Shown: piece by piece, positions 34,301 through 44,636 of the stretch
Layout of the letters: every line of letters starts with the position of its first letter
How positions within the stretch are numbered: position 1 is the first letter of the stretch
NCBI RefSeq assembly: GCF_003473485.1
Contig: NC_053045.1
Location: forward strand, 956,501 to 1,020,500
Reading direction: 5' to 3'
DNA from: Medicago truncatula
Lineage: Eukaryota; Streptophyta; Magnoliopsida; Fabales; Fabaceae
DNA length: 64,000 bases
The notes under the pieces: model-generated
What the model was told of the DNA's origin: nothing
The model's input: the letters and a program-made list of their open reading frames with translations, nothing else
The model's database searches: none
Made by a program: the position numbers and the translations under genes

Positions 34301-35411
34301 GGGGTCGGAACGGTATCAGTCTCCCCTTGATTTCCATTCTGTTATTCACATAAAAGAAACAAAAATCGATTTTTTTACCGATCAATGAGCATAGTCGACA
34401 AGCATTATAGAAATGAACCATGGGTCTAGGCTGTTTCACACGTAAATAATGACAATCACATAATTTGATCACACTGACTACCTGCACATCAGTAGCAGGT
34501 GCTGCCGCTCGAGGGATAATAGTAGTTCCAGAAGATAACAACCTGACAAAAGGGTACATAGCACATACGATCAGGGCATGGTTACCAGTATCTTCGGGAC
34601 ATACTAGTCAATCCAATCGCTACAATTCCTAGTGCGTATCAATTTTGCACATGAATTTTATCTTAAATCCTGATTCACTATGATGAATACTGATTCATTG
34701 TAATGAACCATTACCTAAGGTTAGTCAATCCATCCACTTGTTTTTGTCAACTTTGTATAGTCAATCATTTTTATTTTCTCAGCTGATTTATGACTTAAAT
34801 CTTGAATTATTTTGAGCTGTATTTACGATATATTGGCTTATAATATTTTTTAATGTCTCTTGATTTTACTTAAAAATTTCATATTTTTACAAGTAATATC
34901 TCTACTACAATTCATAATAAACTTTCAATTCACAATTCACAAAATAGTTCCTCCGATTCACGATATGAATCTTGACTTGACAATCATCGATCAAACGACG
35001 TCATAATACTCAGTCATAACTCATAAATCATATCTATGAATGGATTCAATTAATTAAATCTTAAAGTGAATCTCTAAAACAACTAAATTAAAAGCATAAT
35101 AATACAAACAGTAATACCATTAACCACCAACTAAAAGCTCAAATTCTAAGAATTCAATATCAACAACTACAATAAACAATTTCAAATTCATGAGATCAAC
35201 ATAATCAAATCATCTTATCCATAAGTAACTAATTATCAAAGCTAGTTTACCTTCTTTTATGAAGAAAGTAACATGGTTTAGTAGAAATAAACCCAGAAGA
35301 AGCATTCAAAAAAGGGACACGGAAAATGGGTTTTTCCAAAACTCTCAAACTATTATCAGTAGTTGCACTGAAGTGAAATCCAAGTCTCCAAGCACTAATA
35401 GCCATAGCCAT
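31329..35411 (-). CDS. ACR11: ACR11-type double-ACT-domain plastid protein
   Basis: Ten exons: 35411-35251, 34542-34482, 34338-34213, 34128-34034, 33282-33198, 33084-33025, 32705-32650, 32488-32383, 31927-31859 and 31391-31329. They sum to 882 nt, 293 residues, near Arabidopsis ACR11 (about 290). Residues 1-70 are basic and Ser-rich, a likely chloroplast transit peptide ending near [14 protein letters not shown] domain 1 begins near residue 98 ([20 protein letters not shown]); ACT domain 2 near 215 ([17 protein letters not shown]). The last residues, [14 protein letters not shown], match ACR11 ends. In Arabidopsis, ACR11 binds and stimulates the plastid GS2/Fd-GOGAT ammonium-assimilation enzymes and may sense an amino acid. 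Its paralogue ACR12 is the alternative. Intron 8 holds a copy of the exon-8 donor (32221-32254), and introns 4 and 9 hold MITE-like DNA. Confidence 0.9.
31553..31800. repeat. MITE-like block in ACR11 intron 9
   Basis: The left edge GGTAAATCGTAATGG and right edge CTTACCAAAGAG are roughly inverse, and the interior repeats ATAAGCTATAAACTATACGC-type words on both strands. The ends are not sharp enough to read a target duplication. Confidence 0.4.
32221..32391. repeat. 34-bp direct repeat copying the exon-8 donor
   Basis: The 34 bases at 32221-32254 are identical to those at 32358-32391. The latter span the exon 8/intron 8 border of the ACR11 gene (on the minus strand GACACTGAG, then GTATAC). The copies are 137 bp apart, so intron 8 contains an exact second donor with 9 exon bases in front. 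See the findings. Confidence 0.9.
33540..33770. repeat. AGCTTATGAAAA-type MITE remnant, ACR11 intron 4
   Basis: The interior has CTATAAGTTCTCCACGATAG and AGCTCATGAAAATAGCTTAT, with AGCACTTATATGATAAGCGC and GTTTATCCAAAGAGGG at the right. It is similar to the block in PnsB1 intron 3 and to the 12280-12504 Tourist element. The ends are decayed. Confidence 0.45.
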
Positions 35412-37846
35412 TTTTTTAGTTCAAAATGAAGGTTTCAACAGAGAAAAGAGAAAAAGTTAGGATTTTGAGAAATGGGTGAGAGAAAAAGATGTCAAATTTG
35501 TAAGAAATAGGAAAGTGGCCACATTCATATGAATGAAACAAAACGGTTGTTTCTGTTTTTTGGTAAAAAATATGATGTTTTATTTATATTTTTAAAAATT
35601 AAAATAATAAAGTAAAATAAGAGACAGGATTATATGAAAACAAATCAGAGACGTCCATGTATAATCTGTTAGATTGTGTGGATATTTTGGTGTCCATTTG
35701 GAGATTTCATTCCAACGTCCAATAATGATTACTTATCGGTTACCCTTTCTTTTGCATTTCTGGTAAGAAGTTTATTAAAAATTTCTATCTACGACAAAGG
35801 ATCTAATTAAAAAACTTTCGATAAATATACAGGTTAGTTTGGAATATTAATAGACAATCATAGACTAATTTAAGAATAACTTACGAAAATAAGTATCAAT
35901 TCAATGATTTACTCATTTAACAATGTACCATCTTTGATACATCGGATATGTGTATATAATTGAGTTATTTCTTCTTGATTGAACATCTTATACTTGTTTT
36001 AAGAGTTCTTTCTTCTTAATTGAACATCTTACACTTTTTTTAAAGATCAAAATTTCTTACAACTTAAACTAATTCTAGGTAATAGTCACTTGGTCACTGA
36101 ATTTGTAACGAGTTGTCACAATAGTCATTCAATGTATCAAAATTTCAAAATAGTCTTTGATTGTGCACTTTGTTAGTCAAAGTAGTCTATGATATTAATG
36201 TTTCATTAATATTGTCATATTAATCATTCAATATACATACTTATTGTAATATCAGTCCTTGTAAGTATTTACTTATTGTCATTTTAATCCCTATGAAAAG
36301 AGTGATTGTGAGCATTGAGAGATTATTTTAGCATCACGGACTATTTTAACTAAGAGAGTGCATAATCAAGAACTATTTTAGAATTTTAATACGTTGAAAT
36401 ACTATTATGACTAATCATTACACATTTAGAGACCAAAGTGACTATTAGTCCACCTCTCTATTGGTCACTCTCTCGGTCTCTATTTTTGTGTGAAACTTAA
36501 ATTACCTTTATAGAATTGTAAATAACTAGACGTCTAAGTTTTGTAGAATTCCTCATGTTAATTGTTGTAGTTTAAAGAAACAATTTTGAATACATTTCTA
36601 TATTTTGTAGTCTTATTTCACTATTGAAAAAAATCAAAATTTCCTCCTCAATAAAAACGTGCAAAAAATAAATAAGTATAATGGACCACTTACATTTAAT
36701 GTTTGTCCCATTATAAATTGATGGATAAGTGAAGTAGAAGTGTGATTAAATAATAGAATTAAAATAAAATAGATTAGTGATATGCAACTTTTTTTATTAT
36801 ATTTATAAGAAAAAACAACTTTTTAGATAGCATCTAACGTGACGTGAAGACCGAATACATTAATTCTTAAGTTGGACATTTGAATTGTACTTCATCTTGT
36901 AAGGGTTAAAGTCCAAACAATTTTTTCAAAAATATTAAAGAAATTAATATTACTGTATCGCAATAAAAGAAATTATAGAAAGTTTAACAAAAAAAATTGA
37001 TTGAAAAGGAATAGTCCAAACTTCTGAAATCTCTTAGATTATGGTATGAGGGGGGAAACAATAACAATAGTTACAATTAAAATCACATAAATTAGTCCCT
37101 TTGAAGTATGATCTCGGACATTCACATGATTACATTTTATATTCTCAAGTTAAACATGAACATAACTTAGTTAAACTACTACATATTAAAAAGTTATTGG
37201 ACGTCTCTTGTAGATTGTTGTATTCTGGAACTTTGAAATGATTCATTACACAAATATGTATCTTCCAATATAATACCAAGTCTCCGCTAGCTCAACTCTG
37301 TTCAATTACAGCTTCTGGTTTGTATGGTCTGTAACCGATGCAAAGGCCAATGGTTAGCTATAGCAGATGAATATCCAAGGTGAAATTTACCTTTCAGTTC
37401 CAACTTTGTCTAGCAGGAATGGTTTTTTTATATACATTGACTAATTGCAAAATTTCCATGCCAAATAATATTGATAAAAATGACATGTTAACTTTGAATA
37501 GAGCAGGAAGTCTTGTGTCTTAGATTCTACGACGACAATGACAGTGAATAACACTTTTGGCCTTTGGATTGTGACACGACAGGCTTGATCTTTCTCTGAG
37601 TTGGTATGGTCTAATATAGTTCAACTCCTTTAGTATAATCTTGTTCAACGTATAACACATCAGAAGACACGTCCTACAATTCAACATAAAACAAACAAGA
37701 TAAAGTAATGCCTCATGTAAAAATCAATCTCATCTGTACATCTGAAATACAATCTTGTTCAGCACAACTAAAAATCAAGCATAAAAGCAATATCTAGTAT
37801 GCACAAATAGGAGCCCTAGTAGGCAACTATAACTTGCCTCTGAATG
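35412..37846. other. Intergenic, upstream of ACR11-like gene
   Basis: The part nearest 35411 should hold the ACR11 promoter; no clear TATA box can be chosen among many A/T runs. A fold-back element is at 36078-36452. The rest is AT-rich with no supported gene. Confidence 0.4.
36078..36452. mobile_element. Fold-back element, arms ~110 bp
   Basis: The left arm (about 36078-36190) opens TAATAGTCACTTGGTCACTG and runs through ATGTATCAAAATTTCAAAAT. The right arm (about 36340-36452) is its inverse, closing GAGACCAAAGTGACTATTAG. The middle has direct CATTCAATATACA and TAATCCCTATGAA blocks. It is non-coding; the superfamily is unknown. Confidence 0.65.
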
Positions 37847-38153
37847 TTAAAAAATTAAAAAAACAATAACCAGATTTTCGTATACCTCATTAACAGCTCT
37901 AGTAGGTGATTTCCATATTCCTTTGCGACTGAATCTCCTGTTCCTTTCCTGAAAGAAACACAGTGAAGTCCTTGCCAAAATAGACCAGTTTGATGCAAAA
38001 CTCCTATATTTCTTGAGGCTGAAGTAGTAGTTCAGTGAGTGTAGCATACTGTTTGGCATGGTTAACAGTTCTGACATGCAAAATCACTATCTCAATAAAC
38101 AAGTAGACAGACTTCAGATGGTAAAAAAAATGAGAAAATTTAAAACAACAAAC

Positions 38154-38274
38154 CTCATGATGTCGACTTCCTGAGCAAACTCTATCTGTATTTCCGAACT
38201 TACATGCTCAGCCTTGAGAACTTTGATGTCTCTCCCTTGCTTCCATAGGCCAGCTCGGAAGGGGCAATTAACAG
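38154..38274 (-). pseudogene. Isolated STY-type protein kinase exon, relic
   Basis: On the minus strand, between an acceptor-like TTTTATGCAG and a donor-like ATGAG/GTTTGT, the frame reads GLWKQGRDIKVLKAEHVSSE then FAQEVDIMR. This matches the VAIKVLKPERV...EFAQEVYIMR segment (beta-3 lysine and alpha-C helix) of ACT-domain STY8/17/46 plant kinases. No neighbouring exon with the rest of the kinase domain is visible on either side. I take it as an orphan exon from a decayed or partly copied kinase gene. Confidence 0.5.
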
Positions 38275-38954
38275 TTTCTGCATAAAACTAACTAAATTAA
38301 GGTTTATGGAGCATATGATCCAATCCAAATCTAAATCTAAATAATTTTCACCCATTTTATGCAAAAGTATAGGTGCAAATGCTAATAGTGTACTAAAATA
38401 TTTTTGTCTATAGGTATAAAGGTTTGGTAGAGTTCAACTATTTCCAACTCTTACTTTGGACATGCCATCTTTTTCGAAATAAAAAAAGTTCATAGAATTC
38501 TGAATGAACAGATTTAAGCTAGGTTATCGCTATTCCGAAACTTCAGGTTTTCATTATTATGAGAGTTGTTTTCATTACCAAAGGTAGTTTTCATCTTTGA
38601 AAAAAAATTACCAAATATTCATAACAAATAAAACAAGCTTATATGCCAAAGCAAATTATCACTAGTGAATAGTGATTACTTCAATAAGCATTAGTTCGGA
38701 TCATATATTCGTGCTATAAACATCAACGGCATAGAACTTACCAATGAAGACACAAGCACTCCAACAAGATTTATAATTAGCTGAAAAATAAATATGTATC
38801 CCTCCTCGCGCAAAAGAAATACAAATTAAGAATATAAGACGTGATAAGTGATATAACCAGTACCAGTTTGTGGATAGATTGCCAAATTTTATGATATCGG
38901 AATTGAATGAACCTTTCAATCAGACGTCGGCCACAACGTAGTAACAATAAGAGC

Positions 38955-39480
38955 TCAACAAACTGACACAGCTACATCTGAAATATCTTTAGAACTGGAG
39001 TTGCATTGTGTATCAACTTCAGCACAATGTTTATAATTTGCTTTTACACTTTCAGCATGCAACGCCTTGGAAGATAATAAACCCAAATCTCCCATATCAG
39101 TCAACAAATTCCAATTGCATTGAAATTTACGCAAGTTGAAGAAATTTCTGTCACTCAACTTGATCCTTGAATCAATCATATCTTTCAGCAACTGTCTAAC
39201 CATTTGAAGTTCTTTTACTTCAAATGAACTGAAAAGAATCATATTAAATGTCTGAACATTAGGTTCCAGACCATTGTTCTTCATCTGGTCATACAATGTT
39301 CGGGCCTCTAAAGTTCTTCCACTTCTAAGATGCCAACACCATATGCTCAACCATGTGCTTACAAGTTTTGATGAGTAACTTGTGGTTACCTGAACGTGAG
39401 AAATGGTAGAGAGGTTTATTGAGCCAATGGATTCTAAGTCTTCTAACTCAGAGAGAATTGATTGATGGTGAGTTAGTCGG
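38955..39480 (-). pseudogene. PPR-like gene fragment
   Basis: The minus-strand frame has LRSGRTLEARTLYDQMKNNG then LEPNVQTFNMILFSSF, a clear single P-type pentatricopeptide repeat. A non-repeat tail ends at a stop at 38955. A possible upstream exon (THHQSILSELEDLESIGSIN) at about 39411-39480 ends in a CAG/GTAACC donor. One repeat is far below what a working PPR protein needs. I take it as a truncated relic, perhaps transcribed. The kinase-like exon lies about 0.7 kb downstream on the same strand. Confidence 0.45.
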
Positions 39481-40742
39481 GTTTCGAAGGAAAGTCCCAG
39501 TGGCGTTGCCAGGACCCCGGATCAGGGGTACAAAATTTTTTATAAAAATTCTCCATATTCTCCTACAACAGCAAAATAACAGAATAAAATTAGAAAGCAA
39601 AATCAGTCTTGTAAAGCAAACAGAATGGTATGTATAGCAACCTATCAAGAGCTTCCATATAATTCACAAGTATTTTGAATATAGCAAGCTTTCGTGATCA
39701 AAATTAATCCTCCTTATCATCTATTTCAAGGAGTGAATATGTGTATCAACTCTACATGATTCTCTCAATTCGGTACTTGGCTCTCTGTTGGGTGGGTGAG
39801 GGGTGCAAAAAAGTAATCTGAGGAGGTTCATTTTGCAAAATTTGAAAAAACATTATATGCAAAATTTTCACAAGTACAGTGTGAAACCTTCTTCATCCCG
39901 CTCACCCAAACCCTTCTCCACAATCGAGTTTCTCCCATCACCGATTCTGAATCGTGCTTCTGAGTCAAACAGCGATTCAACCAACCCAATCGAGCTTCAT
40001 CATCACAGTGGCTTGGCAGATACAACTTCACAATATATTTTTCTCTTTCTTTCGCGCAAAGCAAAGGTAGCTAACTCTTCTCGTCGCTTTCAATTTATTT
40101 GTGGAGGATGAATGTTTTTAATGCCAACAAGTAGAAGAATCTAAAACTAATATTTGAAGCATTTCATCAAACATTAAGACCACAAAAATGACATTCACAT
40201 TCCTAATTAGTATTCATTCATTCAAACACTAAACTACCATTTACATTCACATTATATAGATAGTGATTCAAATTGGATTGTAACTACTAATATGAAGCAA
40301 TCGGGAGATAGCTTATGATCAAATCATATCGGAACTCCTGATAGTTAAATTAAGAGCAATTTTAGAATTATGAAGAGCCTACCAACAATCCAAAAGTCTT
40401 GTAGAGCAAATCTCTATTCATCTGAGTGAAAAGTCATTTTCGTCTTCACAATTTTTGTGCGGGTCAATTTAGGGATAGATTTGATAGTGTAACAATTTGT
40501 AATGACTTTCGTTTAAAAAAAAAATCAAAATAGTCAACAAGTATTTTTCATATATCTTTCCCATTTTTTGTTGTAAACTCAATCATTCTTTTAACATAGG
40601 TCTATTTGTATTAAATTGGTCGATTAATGACTGATATTGAAATTTTGAGCAGAATTGTTCTGATGAGTTTTCTTACTTTAAAATGCAGTAGATGGTATAA
40701 ATTTGGCATGTTCAATTGAATTTCGAGCATTTGGTGATTGGG
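39481..40742. other. Intergenic, upstream of the PPR gene
   Basis: At 39503-39530 a GTGGCGTTGCCAGGACCCCG block resembles the terminus of a plant DNA transposon, with no partner found. Open frames at 39803-40111 and on the other strand have no recognisable domain. Sequence close to 40743 is presumed promoter and leader. Confidence 0.35.
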
Positions 40743-42530
40743 ATGAATAAGGGTACGCATTCTATGAAATGGGTTCTTTTGGATTTCATTCAGAGGTGCA
40801 ATGATTTGAGATCCTTCAAACAAATCCATGCACAACTTTTGAGATCTACCCTTGTTGACAATGACTTGGTTGTAACCAAAGCTGCAAACTTTTTTGGGAA
40901 ACATGTCACTGATATTCGTTACCCTTGCAATTTCTTGAAGCAGTTTGATTGGAGCTTCAGCTCTTTCCCTTGCAATTTGATAATTTCTGGCTATGGAGCT
41001 GGCAACTTCCCTTGGGCTGCAATTCGGATTTATAGATGGGTTGTCGGTAACGGGTTTGTGCCTGATGTGTACACTGTCCCAGCAGTTTTGAAATCATGTG
41101 CTAGGTTTTCTGGTATTGCAGAGGTTAAACAAATTCATACGTTGGCTGTTAAGACTGACTTGTGGTGTGACATGTTTGTGCAAAATTCTTTTGTTCATGT
41201 TTATAGCATTTGTGGGGACACCGTTGGTGCTAGTAAGGTATTTGATTTTATGCCGGTGAGAGATGTAGTCTCTTGGACTGGTTTGATATCCGGGTATATG
41301 AAGGCAGGTTTGTTCAATGATGCGGTTGCATTGTTTTTGAGAATGGATGTGGCGCCTAATGCAGCAACATTTGTTAGCATTCTTGGGGCATGTGGGAAAT
41401 TGGGTTGTTTGAATTTGGGGAAGGGGATTCATGGGTTGGTTTCTAAATATCCGCATGGAAAGGAGTTGGTGGTGAGCAATACTTTGATGGATATGTATGT
41501 GAAGTGTGAGTCCGTGACTGATGCGAAGCGATTGTTTGATGAGATTCCTGAAAAGGACATTGTTTCTTGGACTAGTATGATAAGTGGATTAGTGCAATAC
41601 CAGTGTCCACAAGAATCACTTGATTTGTTCTATGAAATGTTGGGTTCAGGTTTTGAGCCTGACGGGGTTATACTAACCAGTGTGCTATCTGCTTGTGCTA
41701 GTCTTGGGCTTCTTGATTATGGAAGATGGGTTCATGAATACATTGATCATAGCCGTATCAAATGGGATGTCCACATAGGAACATCATTGATTGACATGTA
41801 TGCTAAATGCGGTTGTATAGAGATGGCCCAACAAATGTTTAATTTGTTGCCTTCTAAGAATATCCGTACTTGGAATGCCTATATAGGTGGTCTAGCAATA
41901 AATGGGCATGGGCAAGAAGCATTAAAACAATTTGGATATTTGGTTGAATCTGGTACAAGGCCTAATGAGATTACATTTCTAGCTGTTTTTTCAGCTTGCT
42001 GTCATTCTGGCTTGGTTGATGAAGGCCGTAGCTATTTCAAACAGATGACAAGTCCCCCCTATAATCTTTCTCCCTGGTTAGAGCACTACGGGTGTATGGT
42101 TGATTTGCTCTGCAGGGCTGAATTGGTGGAGGAAGCTATGGAGTTGATAAATAAAATGCCTATGCCACCTGATGTGCAGATCATAGGGGCTCTTTTGAGT
42201 GCCTCCAGTACATATGGAAATGTCGAGTTAACTCCAGAAATGTTAAAAACAGTTCGAAATTTTGAATGTCAAGAGAGTGGCGTATATGTGCTTCTCTCTA
42301 ATTGGTATGCAAATAATAAGAAATGGGCTGAAGTAAGAAGCGTTAGGAGATTGATGAAGGAGAAAGGAATATCCAAGGCTCCAGGTTCTAGCCTTATAAG
42401 AGTGGATGGTAAGAGTCATAAATTCGTAGTTGGAGATAACAACCATCCTCAGAGTGAGGATATTCACGTTCTATTAAACATCCTTGCCAATCAAACCTAC
42501 CTTGAGGGACATATTGATACCCTTTCATGA
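40743..42530 (+). CDS. PPR protein, PLS class E subgroup (At4g38010-like)
   Basis: An intronless frame of 595 residues. It matches Arabidopsis At4g38010 (about 559 residues) throughout. Examples are LLDFIQRCNDLRSFKQIHAQ at the N-terminus, MPVRDVVSWTGLISGYMKAG, ILTSVLSACASLGLLDYGRW, DMYAKCGCIEMAQQMF, and near the C-terminus VYVLLSNWYANNKKWAEVRS followed by KGISKAPGSSLIRVDG. Repeats with the P, L and S spacing run from about residue 60 to 490, then the E motif. There is no DYW domain, so any RNA-editing role would need a partner deaminase. Such proteins act in plastids or mitochondria; no strong targeting peptide is obvious. The frame is open from 40716 upstream through a TTG, but the first ATG is 40743; 40764 (MKWVLLDF) is an equally plausible start by comparison with Arabidopsis. 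Confidence 0.9.
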   Translation: MNKGTHSMKWVLLDFIQRCNDLRSFKQIHAQLLRSTLVDNDLVVTKAANFFGKHVTDIRYPCNFLKQFDWSFSSFPCNLIISGYGAGNFPWAAIRIYRWVVGNGFVPDVYTVPAVLKSCARFSGIAEVKQIHTLAVKTDLWCDMFVQNSFVHVYSICGDTVGASKVFDFMPVRDVVSWTGLISGYMKAGLFNDAVALFLRMDVAPNAATFVSILGACGKLGCLNLGKGIHGLVSKYPHGKELVVSNTLMDMYVKCESVTDAKRLFDEIPEKDIVSWTSMISGLVQYQCPQESLDLFYEMLGSGFEPDGVILTSVLSACASLGLLDYGRWVHEYIDHSRIKWDVHIGTSLIDMYAKCGCIEMAQQMFNLLPSKNIRTWNAYIGGLAINGHGQEALKQFGYLVESGTRPNEITFLAVFSACCHSGLVDEGRSYFKQMTSPPYNLSPWLEHYGCMVDLLCRAELVEEAMELINKMPMPPDVQIIGALLSASSTYGNVELTPEMLKTVRNFECQESGVYVLLSNWYANNKKWAEVRSVRRLMKEKGISKAPGSSLIRVDGKSHKFVVGDNNHPQSEDIHVLLNILANQTYLEGHIDTLS

Positions 42531-43600
42531 CCAAACAGCCATGCATGAGCCTAAGGTAATCAGTCATCTGAACTCCGATGAGGTGAGAGTAGCTACTTTT
42601 CCTCAAATCTGGAATAGAGTTCATATAAAAAAAATAAGATGCTTCGATTAAATTGCAGCTACGGAATACATCAATTCATCAACAGTTGATGTGATCATTA
42701 TAGCAAAGATTCATTCTCGCTCCATGTAATGCAATGATGTTTGTTTTCTTGGTATACAACTTTGGAGATCAATTTATGTACAAAATCAAATCTCTCAGAG
42801 GAGATCTTCACAACATAATTTTAGGATATCTTGCTGCAGCTTTGGCATTCTAAATATTTTCCAACGGCATTTTATTATCTTAAAGATGAGAATTTTTATG
42901 TATGAATTTAGTCTATAGAAGCTGTGTAAACTAAATCCATTACATATTGACCTGAAATCAGGTATTCTTCATGCTCTAAACAAAGTCTATTGGTCTCTGA
43001 ATCTTTTTTCTTCCCCAGCCCCCTCTTTTTTGTTGACCTCAATCAAATATATCATATATATAAGTACATGGTTAAGAATATGTGAATAGGAGAATTATCA
43101 CGAATAATACTATTTATAAATAATTTTGGTATAGAAACCAATTGATAATGATGAATCTTTGTTATTTGAGCAGTACCATCGTGCTATTGACTAATAACGA
43201 TGAGGGGGTATACATGTTGTGGTATAGTCTTTATCATCGAGAGTGTTAACATGAAGAAACAAATTCTACAATTGGGTAATTGTATAGCTGAAATGGTAAG
43301 GTCTGCTCAATAGTCAGAAGTATCTTTGATAAAAACTTAGATTGAATAGATAAATATATTATAAGATTAAATCTGAAATCTCTTGGTACACTCTCTCTTT
43401 GTTTCATTCGTTCCTTTTTGTTTATTTTGTGCTTTTGTAGTGTAATATCAATTCTGGGTTTGTTATTTATTTGTTCAAATTTTGTTTCTAAACTCACTTA
43501 TGTTGTTGCTTCCCGAACTGGAAATTGTCACTTCTGATGCAGGCTGATTCTGTTCTGTTTTATGTTTTCAATTGTTTGAATAAGAGGTCTATACACCGAC
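42531..43600. other. Intergenic after the PPR gene
   Basis: Probable 3' untranslated region of the PPR gene at the left, then AT-rich DNA. No gene or element with readable ends is visible. Confidence 0.35.
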
Positions 43601-44628
43601 CAGGGCCGGCCTTAAGGGGGTGCAAACAGCTCTACTGAGCTGGGCCTCCTAAATTTGGAGGCCCAATTTTTATTTTTTTTTATATACTGCATGTAAATAA
43701 ATTAATAAATATATATGGCGCAATTAAATATCAGAATCGTTCAAGTGGCCCAGTGGTACAATAGTGAGCTTGCTTTGCCTTGGAAGTGTGTTCAACACCT
43801 AGCATCCATTATTTTTATATGTTTTGCTTTTCCTATTTTCTTCTCCCAGGATCCGTGTTTTTCTTTTCCTTTTTTCTTCTTTTCTTTCTTTAATTATTAT
43901 TTTTTAGTATGTGAGGGCTTTGATTTAGACATAATTTATATGGATTTGAGGCTCATCTATTCTCAATCCTCTCTCCAATTCAGCCAAATTCTCAGCAAAT
44001 TGAATTGTATATTTACAAATAAAAATATAATATTTTTTTTTCTTCATATTTTATTAGAACAGTTCTTGTTATTTTTGGTCCATACTTATCGTATAAAATA
44101 GTTAAACTCTAACAATAAATATTATAATTTTTTTTATTTGAAAGAACAAGCATGATAATTATTCTCTAAAAAAATATTATAAACCTTTTATTTTGGCTTT
44201 GTGCAAACTATGGAAAAAAATAACTTAGAAGATTGATAAATATATTCGTTTAAAGTTGTATTTTTATATTATTGATTAGAATATTGATTTTTCTGTGCTA
44301 ATTACAATAAATATTAGAAAAGCAGCTTGTGAGGTGAGGATTGCCCCCACTTATAAACAAATTCTCAGGTCAACTCCTAACCGATGTGGGACTCTTAACA
44401 ACTTTTTTTTATCGTTATGGATATTATTTTCAATTTAAATAGATAATTGTTATTTTAAAAAAATTTATGTTTTTATTTTTATCAGAGGCCTATCTTTATA
44501 TTAGAGTCGAGCCTCCAAATATATAGGAACGACCCTGTGTATACGGTAGTTATTTTTATCTTTGGGTATTATCACCGGCCTCCTTTTAATCCCAGAGCCG
44601 AGCCTCCGAATTCTCAGGGACGGTCCTG
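43601..44628. mobile_element. Non-autonomous hAT element, 1.0 kb
   Basis: The left end CAGGGCCGGCCTTAAGG and right end ...GGGACGGTCCTG are inverse over about 10 bp (CAGGGCCGGC against CAGGACCGTC). An exact 8-bp duplication ACACCGAC flanks it at 43593-43600 and 44629-44636, which makes it hAT. No transposase is visible. A second right-end-like sequence, TCGAGCCTCCAAATATATAG followed by GAACGACCCTG, ends at 44536, 92 bp inside the true end. At 43736-43805 a GTGGCCCAGTGGTAC... TTCAACACCTAG stretch is tRNA-like. Confidence 0.82.
44330..44400 (-). mobile_element. Small-LTR-element fragment nested in the hAT element
   Basis: Reading on the minus strand, AGAGTCCCACATCGG, then TTATAAGTGGGGGCAATCCT and CACCTCACAAG follow the same word order as the LTR units in LPA3 intron 4. 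It is a short fragment of an old LTR element of that general type, inserted in or captured by the hAT element. Confidence 0.45.
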
Positions 44629-44636
44629 ACACCGAC

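Noticed and set aside
40716-40742. Nine-codon N-terminal extension of the PPR gene
   Set aside because: The open frame begins at a TTG. The first ATG is 40743, which agrees with the Arabidopsis relative.
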